Below, piece after piece: positions 55,247-63,598 of a stretch of 64,000 nucleotides of DNA. Source of the stretch: Rufibacter tibetensis (GTDB lineage Bacteria; Bacteroidota; Bacteroidia; Cytophagales; Hymenobacteraceae); the NCBI RefSeq assembly GCF_001310085.1, contig NZ_CP012643.1, positions 1,891,001 through 1,955,000 of the forward strand. Reading direction: 5' to 3'. Both the position numbers and the translations under genes were made by a program. The notes beneath the pieces are model-generated. The model worked only from the letters and a program-made list of their open reading frames with translations, was not told where the DNA came from and made no database searches. Within the stretch, counting starts at the first letter, position 1, and the number at the start of each line of letters is the position of its first letter.

Positions 55247-57034
55247 GTGAAATCGCTCAAATACCTCAATAAATATTTGCTCAAATACAAGTTCCGCTTC
55301 TTCTGGGGGATTGTGTTTGTGATTGTCTCCAACATCTTCGCTATTATCCCGGCACAGGTGGTGCGCCACGCTTTTGACCTGGTGCGCGAGGGCATTACCA
55401 TGTACCAACTGCATGAAGGCTTTGACCAGCAGGAGCAGGTATACGATTCCTTTGCCCGCAGCACCTTGTTTTATGGCGCCGTGATTGTGCTCATGGCCTT
55501 GCTGCGCGGTATTTTCCTGTTTTTCATGCGGCAGACGATTATAGTAATGAGCCGGTTAATTGAAAACGACCTTAAAAACGAGATTTACGCCCACTACCAG
55601 ACGCTGCCCCTCTCCTTCTACCGCAAGAACAATACCGGTGACTTAATGGCGCGTATTTCTGAAGACGTGAGCCGCGTTCGGATGTACCTGGGGCCGGCCA
55701 TCATGTATGGCATTAACCTGCTGGTACTGTTCCTGATGGTGATTCCGTACATGCTCTCAGTGAACGTGGAGCTCACCATTTACACACTGCTGCCACTGCC
55801 TATTCTGAGTGTGAGCATCTACTACGTGAACAACATCATTGAGCGCAAGTCAGACGAAATCCAGAAAAGCCTTTCGGGCATTACCACGTTTGTGCAGGAG
55901 GCGTTCTCGGGCATTAGGGTACTAAAATCGTTTGTGCGGGAGCAGGATTCGCACGCCAACTTCACCACGGCTAGCAACACCTATAAAGACAAATCACTGG
56001 AGCTGAACTTCGTAAACTCGCTGTTCTTCCCACTTATTCTGTTTCTGATTGGCTTGAGCACGATTATTACGGTGTGGTACGGCGGAAAGGAAGTGATCAA
56101 CGGCAGCATTACGCCGGGGGTGATTGCCGAATTCCTGATTTACGTGAACATGCTCACTTGGCCGGTAACTGCCCTGGGTTGGACCACTAGTTTGGTGCAA
56201 CGGGCCGCCGCCTCCCAGCAACGCATCAACGAGTTCCTGAACACCAAAACCGATATCATCTCACAGAAGAACCTGGAGAAAGACATTCAAGGCTCCATTG
56301 TCTTTGACGAGGTGGATTTTGTGTACCCAGACACTGGCATCCACGCCCTAAAGAAGTTGTCGTTCCAGATTAATCCTGGCGACACGCTGGCGGTGATTGG
56401 CAACACCGGCTCAGGCAAAAGCACCATCGCGGCCTTGGTTTGCCGCTTGTATGACGCTACCGGCGGACGAATCCTCATTGACGGCGAAGACATCCGGAAC
56501 TACAACATTTCTAACCTGCGCAGCCAGATTGGCTACGTGCCGCAGGACGTATTCCTGTTCTCAGATTCTATCAGAAACAACATCGGGTTTGGGGTAGACG
56601 CCTTGCCTGAAGAGAAGATGCTGCAAGCCGCCAAAGACGCTGATGTCTACGAAAACATCATGCACTTCCCGGCGCAGTTTGACACTGTGCTGGGCGAGCG
56701 TGGCATCACGCTCTCCGGCGGACAGAAACAACGTGTTTCCATTGCCCGTGCCCTGGCGCGTGAGCCTAAAATCCTGATTCTGGATGACTCCCTTTCGGCG
56801 GTAGACACCAAGACCGAGAACGCTATTCTCAACAGCCTGCAGCGCGTGATGGCCAACCGTACGTCTATCATCATCTCGCACCGCGTAAGCTCCGTCAAAC
56901 TGGCCAACCGCATTCTGGTGCTGGACGATGGCATAGTGGTGCAAAACGGCACCCACGAGGAACTGATGCTGGAACCTGAGGGCTTGTACCGCGCCTTGTA
57001 TGAACGTCAGTTACAGACAGAAGAGTTAGAATAA
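55247..57034 (+). CDS. ABC exporter, fused permease-ATPase (MsbA-like)
   Basis: 595 aa half-transporter that forms a homo- or heterodimer. GTG start. Six membrane segments in residues 1-330 and coupling-helix sequence; ATPase domain 350-595 with Walker A VIGNTGSGKSTIAALV, Q-loop GYVPQDVFLFSDSIRNN, signature LSGGQKQRVSIARAL, Walker B ILILDDSLSAVD and switch His in IISHRVSS. This resembles multidrug or lipid exporters of the MsbA/LmrA group. The substrate is unknown. Confidence 0.92.
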   Translation: MKSLKYLNKYLLKYKFRFFWGIVFVIVSNIFAIIPAQVVRHAFDLVREGITMYQLHEGFDQQEQVYDSFARSTLFYGAVIVLMALLRGIFLFFMRQTIIVMSRLIENDLKNEIYAHYQTLPLSFYRKNNTGDLMARISEDVSRVRMYLGPAIMYGINLLVLFLMVIPYMLSVNVELTIYTLLPLPILSVSIYYVNNIIERKSDEIQKSLSGITTFVQEAFSGIRVLKSFVREQDSHANFTTASNTYKDKSLELNFVNSLFFPLILFLIGLSTIITVWYGGKEVINGSITPGVIAEFLIYVNMLTWPVTALGWTTSLVQRAAASQQRINEFLNTKTDIISQKNLEKDIQGSIVFDEVDFVYPDTGIHALKKLSFQINPGDTLAVIGNTGSGKSTIAALVCRLYDATGGRILIDGEDIRNYNISNLRSQIGYVPQDVFLFSDSIRNNIGFGVDALPEEKMLQAAKDADVYENIMHFPAQFDTVLGERGITLSGGQKQRVSIARALAREPKILILDDSLSAVDTKTENAILNSLQRVMANRTSIIISHRVSSVKLANRILVLDDGIVVQNGTHEELMLEPEGLYRALYERQLQTEELE

Positions 57035-57089
57035 CCTTGTTTTTAGCTTGATTTAATAGAAACAGATCAGAAACGCGTTTACAGGAAGG

Positions 57090-57114
57090 GAGGCAGTAAC
57101 AAGCCTCTTTTTCT
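57090..57114 (+). terminator. Rho-independent terminator of the ABC exporter
   Basis: GAGGC / GCCTC stem with AGTAACAA loop followed by TTTTTCTTTT, 56 bp past the stop. Confidence 0.8.
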
Positions 57115-57119
57115 TTTGG

Positions 57120-57746
57120 CTAATTAGCTGCTTGCAAACAAAAGGCAATTACAAAAGCAATAACTGAAATGATCAAGCCAAACATAAAGACATCATAGGC
57201 TATTTTCAGGAGCTTGTATTTTTTCCCTAACACTCCGCCTTGGCTAAAAACATCCTTGATAAGGCTTAGGTACAGAAAGTCTTTATCTTCCATCAACTGG
57301 AGCATATCTTGGGCATAGATATCAAAAGGCATGCTGTAGAAGTTACCAAAAAACAACAGATTGGCCTTTTTCTCGTTGATTTCACGTTGGGTGTAGGTGC
57401 CTTGGGGAACATGCGGCCGGGTAGACAGAATAGAGAAGACGATGGTAATAAGACAAACCACCAGCAGCATGAGCGAGGGAACGGTTAGGTAGTTATTGCT
57501 TTCAATGCCTTTGATAATAGCACCCAGCAGCACGGAGATAATGATGGAATTTACTGTGATTAATATATTGGCCTTCGCATCTGCCTGATTACTTAGTTGC
57601 TGACTGTTGTTAGAGGTAACCCTGAACAAGGTTTCAATGCCTTTGGTAGGTTTGTCGACTTTCTCCTTTTTCTTTTTCCCTGCTTTTACAGGCTGCTCTG
57701 CTTCCAACTCTTGCAGAATGTCAATTGCTGTGCTGTTCGTTTTCAT
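57120..57746 (-). CDS. DUF5706 / Pycsar-effector-family membrane protein
   Basis: 208 aa. A Lys-rich cytosolic N-terminus (about 1-45) is followed by the DUF5706 signature SNQADAKANILITVNSIIIS, two close membrane segments (about 62-82 and 88-108), a soluble loop, and a C-terminal membrane segment (VFMFGLIISVIAFVIAFCL). The same domain is the PycTM effector of Pycsar anti-phage systems, where a cUMP/cCMP signal triggers membrane damage. No pyrimidine cyclase gene is adjacent. It is 61 bp downstream of the BamA-like gene on the same strand, so an operon is likely. Confidence 0.82.
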   Translation of the reverse strand: MKTNSTAIDILQELEAEQPVKAGKKKKEKVDKPTKGIETLFRVTSNNSQQLSNQADAKANILITVNSIIISVLLGAIIKGIESNNYLTVPSLMLLVVCLITIVFSILSTRPHVPQGTYTQREINEKKANLLFFGNFYSMPFDIYAQDMLQLMEDKDFLYLSLIKDVFSQGGVLGKKYKLLKIAYDVFMFGLIISVIAFVIAFCLQAAN

Positions 57747-57807
57747 AATGGATAAGTTTTGGGGTTACTGGTTATTGTTTTAGCTAGGTTGTTCTTAAAT
57801 GGAAGGC

Positions 57808-60441
57808 TTAGAATCTGAATCCAAGAGCCACGTAAGGTGTGGTGCTTTCTACTGACATACCTACTCCCGCTTGTATCAGGAACATCTGGGCGGGCACCAG
57901 GTAGAAGCCACCGCCGTAGCCATGGTGCCATTGCTTGGAGGATTCACCCTCGGCCCAAACCCGGCCCATGTCGTTGAAGCCTACCAAGCCAAAGGTGCCC
58001 GGCAAGAGGTAAGAAGAAAAGTCAAACAGTTTCAGACGGAGTTCCAGGTTGTGGTAGGCCATATGCTCTCCGGCAAACCGGTAGTTCCTGAATCCGCGCA
58101 GGTTGGTGTTTCCGCCTAAATATAGCAACTGGAAAAAGGCTGGGTCACCCACGGTTGTTCCACCTCCTATGCGGTTGGCAAGCGTAAGCCGTGCTTCCCT
58201 ACCCAGACTGTGGTAGAAGCTCAGTTCAGAAGCTACTAGTCCCAAAGCGTCCTGCTGGTTATTGAGTTGCCTTAAGCCCGTGAAAGTAGTTTTCCAGTGC
58301 AGGCCTTTGGTGGGTAACCAGGTGTTGTCGCGGGTATCTAATGTCAGGCCTGCCACCAGTCCCGCGTAGACTTTCGTGGAAAATACTTGTTCCTCTGGGT
58401 GCACTGCGTTGTATTGCTGCATGATGCGACTGGTTTGCTCAGAGGCTTTGTTTGAATAAAACTGCCCTTGCAAGCCAGCAGAGGCACGCCAGTGCTGCCC
58501 CAGAGAACGGTTCAGGGCTACTTGTGCCGAGACAAAATCATAGCGGGTGCGGTAGTCTTTGATGGAGCTTCCTTCATTTTTCAGAAAGCGGGTTTCATTG
58601 CCTATCCCGAAGAAGTTACTGGCGTTGGTAGGTGCTTTGGCATCAACGTCTACGTGCAGGTCATACTGCCCAATGGCTTTGGTAAAATCACCGGTGTAAC
58701 GGGCAAAGAGGGCTTTGGTAGTGACCGCATGCCCCACCATGAGCCTGTGCCGGGCGGCAAAGGGCTCTTTCTGGAATCCGTGGCGGGTGTACAGCAAGCC
58801 TGCTCCCAGAAAAGGGCCTTCATCCACATTGTAGCCTCCTGATACCAAAGGCATCACCCTGTCATATTGGAAGCTTCTGGGATTATAGTGATTTACCAAA
58901 GAGTCTTTGGAAGTCTTCAGCCTGGCGACAGCACCAGTTGGTAACACATTTTCCTCGTCTGCTCTGTCATACACCAGCAGTTGGCCCGCTTTTCCGGTAC
59001 TCTGTACCTGATAGGTGTCCTCTCCGTCGCCGCCTATGAGGCGTACTTTGATGGGAGAGGGAGAATTGCCGGTTACCAGAAATTCATCTTTGCCTCCCCT
59101 GCCGTACAACCGCACCTCCTGGGTTACTTTCGGCAGGAACACGCGCTGGTAAAGCACCGGCCCATTGCTTCCATCTTTTGCTTTTTTGAAAAGCTTCACC
59201 TCAACCGCCCCACCCTGCGCATAGTGCACCTGCAGCACTTCTCCTTTATCAGATGCCGGCACGTCTACTTCCTTTGACAGGAACCTATAATATTTCAGGG
59301 CCTCCTGCTCTAGCAGGTTCCTGCGGGAAAGCAGTTTCTGCATGATTTCCTCGCCTGACAAGGCATAGATAACGGCAGGCATCTGTCTCACGGCAGTTTC
59401 TATCACCTGATCTGTTAAAGCCGCTTGCACAGACTCAATCTCAGCTTTCCAATCCTGGTCATTCAGCTCATGCAGAAACAGTCTGTCAAAATAGCGGGCG
59501 TTGAAATTGAACCCGTTGATGTCGCGTACTTCTTCATGAAAGCCCTGGAACCTGGGCATAAGCCACTTGCACGACGCCACTTTTGGCACAATGCCCGAGG
59601 TGAGGGTGAATACCTGATCACGGTCGCGGGGAACGGGCACAAACGCGGTGCCTTGCGCTCCTTTCTCTTCCTGCCAGTGCCACTGGTCTTCGTGCCGGTC
59701 CCAGTCGCCCAGCACCATGTCCAGCAGACGTGCCCGCAACACCCTACGCTGGTTCACAGTAGTTTTGGGGCTTTCCTGTACTTTCTTCAGTACTTTACCA
59801 GTATTGTCACTCCCGTTGGGGCCAGACGGCTCCCGTTCCTCAAACAAGAAAACCTGGCCTGCAAAATCTTTCCGATACTCTCCTAAAGCAGGATCATCTT
59901 GCACATATACTATTTCTGGTTTAGCATGCAGGACGCCCAGTGCCGCGGCAAGAGGCGGCACGGTAAGCGCCGCGTACGGGTGTGAGGTAGAGATCTGGTC
60001 CTGGAGAACGTCTTTAGCAAAGGTTCCTCTTAAATTTTCGGGTAACACCCGCTGAGGGTCTTTCTGAATACTCCTGAGCACCCATTCTTTCCCAGTGGCA
60101 TCCTGAAGGCGTAAGGATTTGGTCTGCATACCGCCGCCTCTTTTGATGATGATCAGGCCACCTTTCTCCTGGTTCAGGCGCCATACCCGCATTTTCACGG
60201 GCGTTGCCCAGACTTTGCGGTAGTTGGTTCCCAGGAACATGCGGTGCACGTTGCCCGCCTCTTCATACTCCGGGGCAACAGCCACCGTCACACTGTCCTG
60301 CGCGTTGGCCATTTGAACCAGCCCACTAAAGACAATCATGACAATGCCACACAAAAGGTGCACTAATAAACGAGAAGCGCGTTTGCCGAAAGTTGTTTGC
60401 TTTAGAGCGACGGCAAGATTGAAATGGGAGGTAGCTTTCAT
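57808..60441 (-). CDS. BamA/TamA-family outer-membrane protein with kinase-like N-terminal domain
   Basis: 877 aa from the ATG at 60441; an ATG 66 bp upstream is less likely because the signal peptide (HLLCGIVMIVFSGLVQMANA) is already far from the start. Residues 60-480 form a soluble domain containing LLDMVLGDWDRHEDQWHWQ and VPRDRDQVF, which recall the HxD catalytic and DxD metal loops of atypical kinases (HipA/FAM20C-like). Residues 560-877 are a BamA/TamA C-terminal beta-barrel (LYLGGNTNLRGFRNYRFAG, FDMGRVW-like turn). The substrate is unknown; periplasmic kinase activity is inference. Confidence 0.82.
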   Translation of the reverse strand: MKATSHFNLAVALKQTTFGKRASRLLVHLLCGIVMIVFSGLVQMANAQDSVTVAVAPEYEEAGNVHRMFLGTNYRKVWATPVKMRVWRLNQEKGGLIIIKRGGGMQTKSLRLQDATGKEWVLRSIQKDPQRVLPENLRGTFAKDVLQDQISTSHPYAALTVPPLAAALGVLHAKPEIVYVQDDPALGEYRKDFAGQVFLFEEREPSGPNGSDNTGKVLKKVQESPKTTVNQRRVLRARLLDMVLGDWDRHEDQWHWQEEKGAQGTAFVPVPRDRDQVFTLTSGIVPKVASCKWLMPRFQGFHEEVRDINGFNFNARYFDRLFLHELNDQDWKAEIESVQAALTDQVIETAVRQMPAVIYALSGEEIMQKLLSRRNLLEQEALKYYRFLSKEVDVPASDKGEVLQVHYAQGGAVEVKLFKKAKDGSNGPVLYQRVFLPKVTQEVRLYGRGGKDEFLVTGNSPSPIKVRLIGGDGEDTYQVQSTGKAGQLLVYDRADEENVLPTGAVARLKTSKDSLVNHYNPRSFQYDRVMPLVSGGYNVDEGPFLGAGLLYTRHGFQKEPFAARHRLMVGHAVTTKALFARYTGDFTKAIGQYDLHVDVDAKAPTNASNFFGIGNETRFLKNEGSSIKDYRTRYDFVSAQVALNRSLGQHWRASAGLQGQFYSNKASEQTSRIMQQYNAVHPEEQVFSTKVYAGLVAGLTLDTRDNTWLPTKGLHWKTTFTGLRQLNNQQDALGLVASELSFYHSLGREARLTLANRIGGGTTVGDPAFFQLLYLGGNTNLRGFRNYRFAGEHMAYHNLELRLKLFDFSSYLLPGTFGLVGFNDMGRVWAEGESSKQWHHGYGGGFYLVPAQMFLIQAGVGMSVESTTPYVALGFRF

Positions 60442-60531
60442 GAGGATAGTTTTAAGAAGTTGAGTAGATAAGAGTTTAGAAGAAGGCAGTTGTAGGGTGA
60501 TGTTCACCAGGTTCCTTTGAAAAGAGGAAGA

Positions 60532-61410
60532 TCAGGAGGCGACCAGGTAGGGAATCTGCCCATACTTTTGGTCAAAAAAATCGCGGTAGGCTTCTGCTAT
60601 TTCGGCTTTGGTGTTCATCACGAAGGGGCCTTCGCTGACTACCTGCTCTCTATAAGCCTCACTCCCGAAGAGGAAAACATCTACCGCGGCAATGTTCCCG
60701 TTCTTAATTTCTACTGCCGTCGTGTTTTGGCCGAAAAGAATGAGTTCACTGTTTTTGATAGCTTCTCCGTTTACCTCCACCTCCCCGGCCGGAGCAAAGG
60801 CAGCGCATTCCTGTTTGGCCTTTAGCGTTAACACATAGCTGGACTTAGGGTTGAGTCTGATGTGGTAGATGAACTCCTTGTTGAAAGTCTCCAATACAGC
60901 AGCGCTACAGCCAAAACCGCCTAATAAAAGCCGCATTTTACCGGCGTAAGCAGGCAGTTCCAGCTCTGGCACTTCTTGGGCCTGAATACTTCTATGCGTT
61001 GCCTCTTCTTTTTTATGAGTGGCTGGCAGGTTGATCCAGAATTGGAGCGCATGGAACAGTTCTGCCGGATGCCCGGAGCTAGATGGGGTTTCCTCGTGCA
61101 GAATTCCATTGCCCGCTTTGAGCCACTGCACGCCTCCCGCTTGTATCGTGGCATGGTTGCCCTGGCTGTCTGAGTGCGCAAGGCTGCCACTCAGCACATA
61201 GTTCAATGTCACCATGCCGCGGTGCGGATGGGCTGTCTCACCCTTTACAACAGAGGTATTCTCCTCTCCTATAGTAACCGGATATACATGTTCTAAGAGC
61301 ACAAATGCGCCTATAGATGGAGTAGAAGTATTGGGGAGAAGCCGGTTCACCAGCAAGCCGCCGGCCAGGGTGTTGGTTCCTTTATAGATAGTGTAAGTGC
61401 TTGTTGCCAT
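60532..61410 (-). CDS. Pirin family protein
   Basis: 292 aa from the ATG at 61410. Pirin N-terminal cupin: metal ligands in TAHPHRGMVTLNYVLSGS and WLKAGNGILHEE; C-terminal cupin from about residue 180. Bacterial pirins often act as quercetin dioxygenases or redox sensors. It is divergent from the redox cluster at 61587, with a perfect FNR-type box between, and 90 bp upstream of the BamA-like gene on the same strand. Confidence 0.9.
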   Translation of the reverse strand: MATSTYTIYKGTNTLAGGLLVNRLLPNTSTPSIGAFVLLEHVYPVTIGEENTSVVKGETAHPHRGMVTLNYVLSGSLAHSDSQGNHATIQAGGVQWLKAGNGILHEETPSSSGHPAELFHALQFWINLPATHKKEEATHRSIQAQEVPELELPAYAGKMRLLLGGFGCSAAVLETFNKEFIYHIRLNPKSSYVLTLKAKQECAAFAPAGEVEVNGEAIKNSELILFGQNTTAVEIKNGNIAAVDVFLFGSEAYREQVVSEGPFVMNTKAEIAEAYRDFFDQKYGQIPYLVAS

Positions 61411-61436
61411 GTCTGATGAGTGGAGAAGTAACACTG

Positions 61437-61444
61437 CAAATCTC
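61437..61444 (-). promoter_or_regulatory. Near-consensus -7 element (GAGATTTG) of the pirin gene
   Basis: One mismatch to TAnnTTTG, 26 bp before the ATG. It is as far from the FNR box as the plus-strand -7 element, which supports it. Confidence 0.35.
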
Positions 61445-61466
61445 TCTCAATCAGGCCCCTTTTCTC

Positions 61467-61483
61467 TTGACTGATATCATCAA
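61467..61483. promoter_or_regulatory. Second partial palindrome beside the FNR box
   Basis: TTGACTGATATCATCAA: TTGA / TCAA ends around TGATATCA; possibly a weaker regulator half-site next to the perfect box. Confidence 0.35.
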
Positions 61484-61488
61484 TTTCG

Positions 61489-61504
61489 CTTGATCTAGAT
61501 CAAG
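61489..61504. promoter_or_regulatory. Perfect FNR/CRP-family operator (TTGAT-N4-ATCAA)
   Basis: CTTGATCTAGATCAAG is a 16-bp perfect palindrome and contains the textbook FNR half-sites. It is centred 86 bp before the pirin ATG and 90 bp before the divergent ATG, and about 53 bp from each candidate -7 element. Confidence 0.72.
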
Positions 61505-61549
61505 TCAATTCCATGATTTACCTCAATGCACCGGGGCTCCCCGCTCCTC

Positions 61550-61557
61550 TACCTTTG
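61550..61557 (+). promoter_or_regulatory. -7 box (TACCTTTG) of the redox cluster
   Basis: TAnnTTTG 29 bp before the ATG at 61587; no -33 TTG, consistent with activator dependence. Confidence 0.6.
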
Positions 61558-61586
61558 TCCTGTTATCAATTCAAAAACAAAACATC

Positions 61587-62189
61587 ATGAAAACATCCAT
61601 CGGAATTATTGGGGCAGGCAACATAGGGAAAACCGCCGCCCGTCATTTTGTAAAAGCTGGTTATCAGGTGATCCTGAGTAACAGCCACGGTCCTGAATCG
61701 CTACAGGAAACCATTCTTTCTTTAGGAGGCAACAGCAAGGCCGGTACCCGTGAGGAAGCAGCCCAAGCCGATATCGTTTTGCTAGCCCTGCCCTGGTCGC
61801 AACTGGAGAGCCTGACTACGCTTACGGACTGGACAGACCGCATTGTCATTGACGCCACCAACCACTTCATCACCTACGCCCCTGACTTTCAGGTAGCCGA
61901 CCTGGGAGGCCGCGCCTCCAGCGAAGTAGTGCAGGAGCTACTGCCCGGCGCCCGGGTGGTGAAGGCGTTTAACACGCTATATTTTAAAGTTCTGCAGGCT
62001 GACCCGGCGGTAGGAAACGGGCACCGCGTGCTTTTCCTGTCCGGAGACGATGCATCTGCCAAAGCCGTGGTGAGAGAGGTGATCAGCAGCATCGGGTTTG
62101 CCCCGGTAGACCTGGGCACCCTGGACGGAGGAGGTAAACTTCAGCAGGCCAAAGGGCAACTGGCCACCCTTAATTTCATTCAACTGTAA
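61587..62189 (+). CDS. NADPH-dependent F420-reductase-like oxidoreductase
   Basis: 200 aa. Rossmann start IGIIGAGNIGKTAARHFVKAG, ALPWSQLESL, DATNHFI and KAFNTLYFKVLQADP are the motifs of the NADP_oxidored (F420:NADP) family, also found in organisms that lack F420. It is probably a quinone or flavin reductase. It is the first gene of a co-directional cluster with DoxX and two SDRs, led by the FNR-type box. Confidence 0.86.
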   Translation: MKTSIGIIGAGNIGKTAARHFVKAGYQVILSNSHGPESLQETILSLGGNSKAGTREEAAQADIVLLALPWSQLESLTTLTDWTDRIVIDATNHFITYAPDFQVADLGGRASSEVVQELLPGARVVKAFNTLYFKVLQADPAVGNGHRVLFLSGDDASAKAVVREVISSIGFAPVDLGTLDGGGKLQQAKGQLATLNFIQL

Positions 62190-62240
62190 TTAAACCAATC
62201 TTTTTCAACCACATACATCCACCTCTAATTTTTTAAAACC

Positions 62241-62684
62241 ATGAAAACTATCACATCATTAACCAGCCGTATCCTTTTCTCTTTGTTGTTTCTTGTGTCT
62301 GGGGTATCTCACTTCTCGGCACCTACCATTGCCTATGCTTCTTCGCAGGGAGTGCCTTTGGCGGAGCTCATGGTTCCGTTCTCCGGGGCCATGGCCCTTG
62401 CCGGGGCGCTAAGTATTATTCTGGGCTATAAAGCTAGGTTAGGGGCCTTGCTCATCATTATGTTCCTGGTGCCTATCACCTTCACCATGCACCAGTTCTG
62501 GGTTGAAACAGACCCTATGGCTTACCAGATGCAGTTTATCATGTTCCTCAAGAACCTGTCTATTCTGGGAGGTGCCATACAGATTGTGCTCACCGGCATA
62601 AAGGAAAGCAGCCTGGATCAGGTGCTGGCCAGAAGAAAACATGGTCTAGACAAAAACCGGGTATTCACGCCTGCGCAATCCTGA
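62241..62684 (+). CDS. DoxX family membrane protein
   Basis: 147 aa with four membrane segments (TSRILFSLLFLVSGVSHF, LMVPFSGAMALAGALSIILG, LLIIMFLVPITFTMHQFW, and a C-terminal helix). DoxX proteins are linked to thiosulfate:quinone oxidoreductase or to oxidative-stress membrane complexes. It is 51 bp after the F420-reductase-like gene, and a hairpin follows it before the SDR genes. Confidence 0.88.
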   Translation: MKTITSLTSRILFSLLFLVSGVSHFSAPTIAYASSQGVPLAELMVPFSGAMALAGALSIILGYKARLGALLIIMFLVPITFTMHQFWVETDPMAYQMQFIMFLKNLSILGGAIQIVLTGIKESSLDQVLARRKHGLDKNRVFTPAQS

Positions 62685-62695
62685 ATCACTTCTCT

Positions 62696-62739
62696 TTTCA
62701 GTTGATAGGAGCAACTGGTACTGCTCTTGTCAACTGAAA
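62696..62739 (+). terminator. Hairpin in the gap between doxX and the first SDR
   Basis: TTTCAGTTGA / TCAACTGAAA arms with an inner AGCA/TGCT-like stem; no T-run follows, so it may be an RNA-stability or attenuating structure rather than a full terminator. Confidence 0.5.
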
Positions 62740-62808
62740 TCACCCTTGAAACCTTTTTCAATTGGTGGCTGAACGGCCATCTGCTTAAACCAACCTATAG
62801 ATTTTGCT

Positions 62809-63567
62809 GTGAAACGATTAGAAAATAAAGTAGTCCTTATTACCGGCGCTGCCGGAGGCATGGGTGCCGCCGAGGCTATCCTTTTTGCCAAAGAAGGCGC
62901 CAGAGTCTTCCTGACGGATGTGCAGGAAGAGAAACTGAAAACCGTGGTTCAGGAAATCACGCAGGCCGGAGGCAAGGCCCAGTACGGCCTGCAGGATGTG
63001 AGTTCTGAGCAAAGCTGGCGCGAGACGGTAGAACAGGTCATTGCTGCTTATGGCAAGATAGATATTCTGGTAAACAACGCCGGCATCACAGGCAACTTGG
63101 TAACCCCGCTGGAAGAGCGCACCGTGGAGGAATTCAACCGAGTCATTTCCGTGAACCTGCTCAGCCAGTTTCTGGGCCTGAAGGCGGTGGTGCCCTACAT
63201 GCGGCAGAACAAAGGCGGGTCTGTTGTGAACATTTCCTCTATTGGCGGCATCATCGGCTCTGCGAACGCTACGGCCTACACCGCCTCTAAGGGCGGCTCT
63301 AGGAGCTTCACCAAAGGAGCGGCCGGCGAATTTGCCAAAGACAACATCCGGGTCAACTCGGTGCATCCGGGGTACGTGGCCACTCCCATGACCAAAGAAA
63401 TGGCCGGAGCCGCCGATTTTCAGACCATGGCCGTGGGCGCCACCCCGCTCAACCGCGAAGCAAACCCAGACGAGGTAGCCTACGGGGTATTGTTCCTGGC
63501 TTCAGACGAGTCTTCGTTTATGACCGGCTCAGAGATGGTGATTGACGGCGGAGCCACCGCACTTTAA
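62809..63567 (+). CDS. SDR family NAD(P)-dependent oxidoreductase
   Basis: 252 aa classical SDR from GTG 62809. ITGAAGGMGAAEA (cofactor), NNAGITG, catalytic Ser in VNISSIGG, YTASK (YxxxK), and the C-terminal VHPGYVATPMTKEM. The final segment SSFMTGSEMVIDGG is typical. It probably reduces a carbonyl or alcohol; the substrate is not predictable. It precedes a second SDR by 31 bp. Confidence 0.92.
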   Translation: MKRLENKVVLITGAAGGMGAAEAILFAKEGARVFLTDVQEEKLKTVVQEITQAGGKAQYGLQDVSSEQSWRETVEQVIAAYGKIDILVNNAGITGNLVTPLEERTVEEFNRVISVNLLSQFLGLKAVVPYMRQNKGGSVVNISSIGGIIGSANATAYTASKGGSRSFTKGAAGEFAKDNIRVNSVHPGYVATPMTKEMAGAADFQTMAVGATPLNREANPDEVAYGVLFLASDESSFMTGSEMVIDGGATAL

Positions 63568-63598
63568 GGTAGTTACACAACAGTTTTAAGAAAACGGA

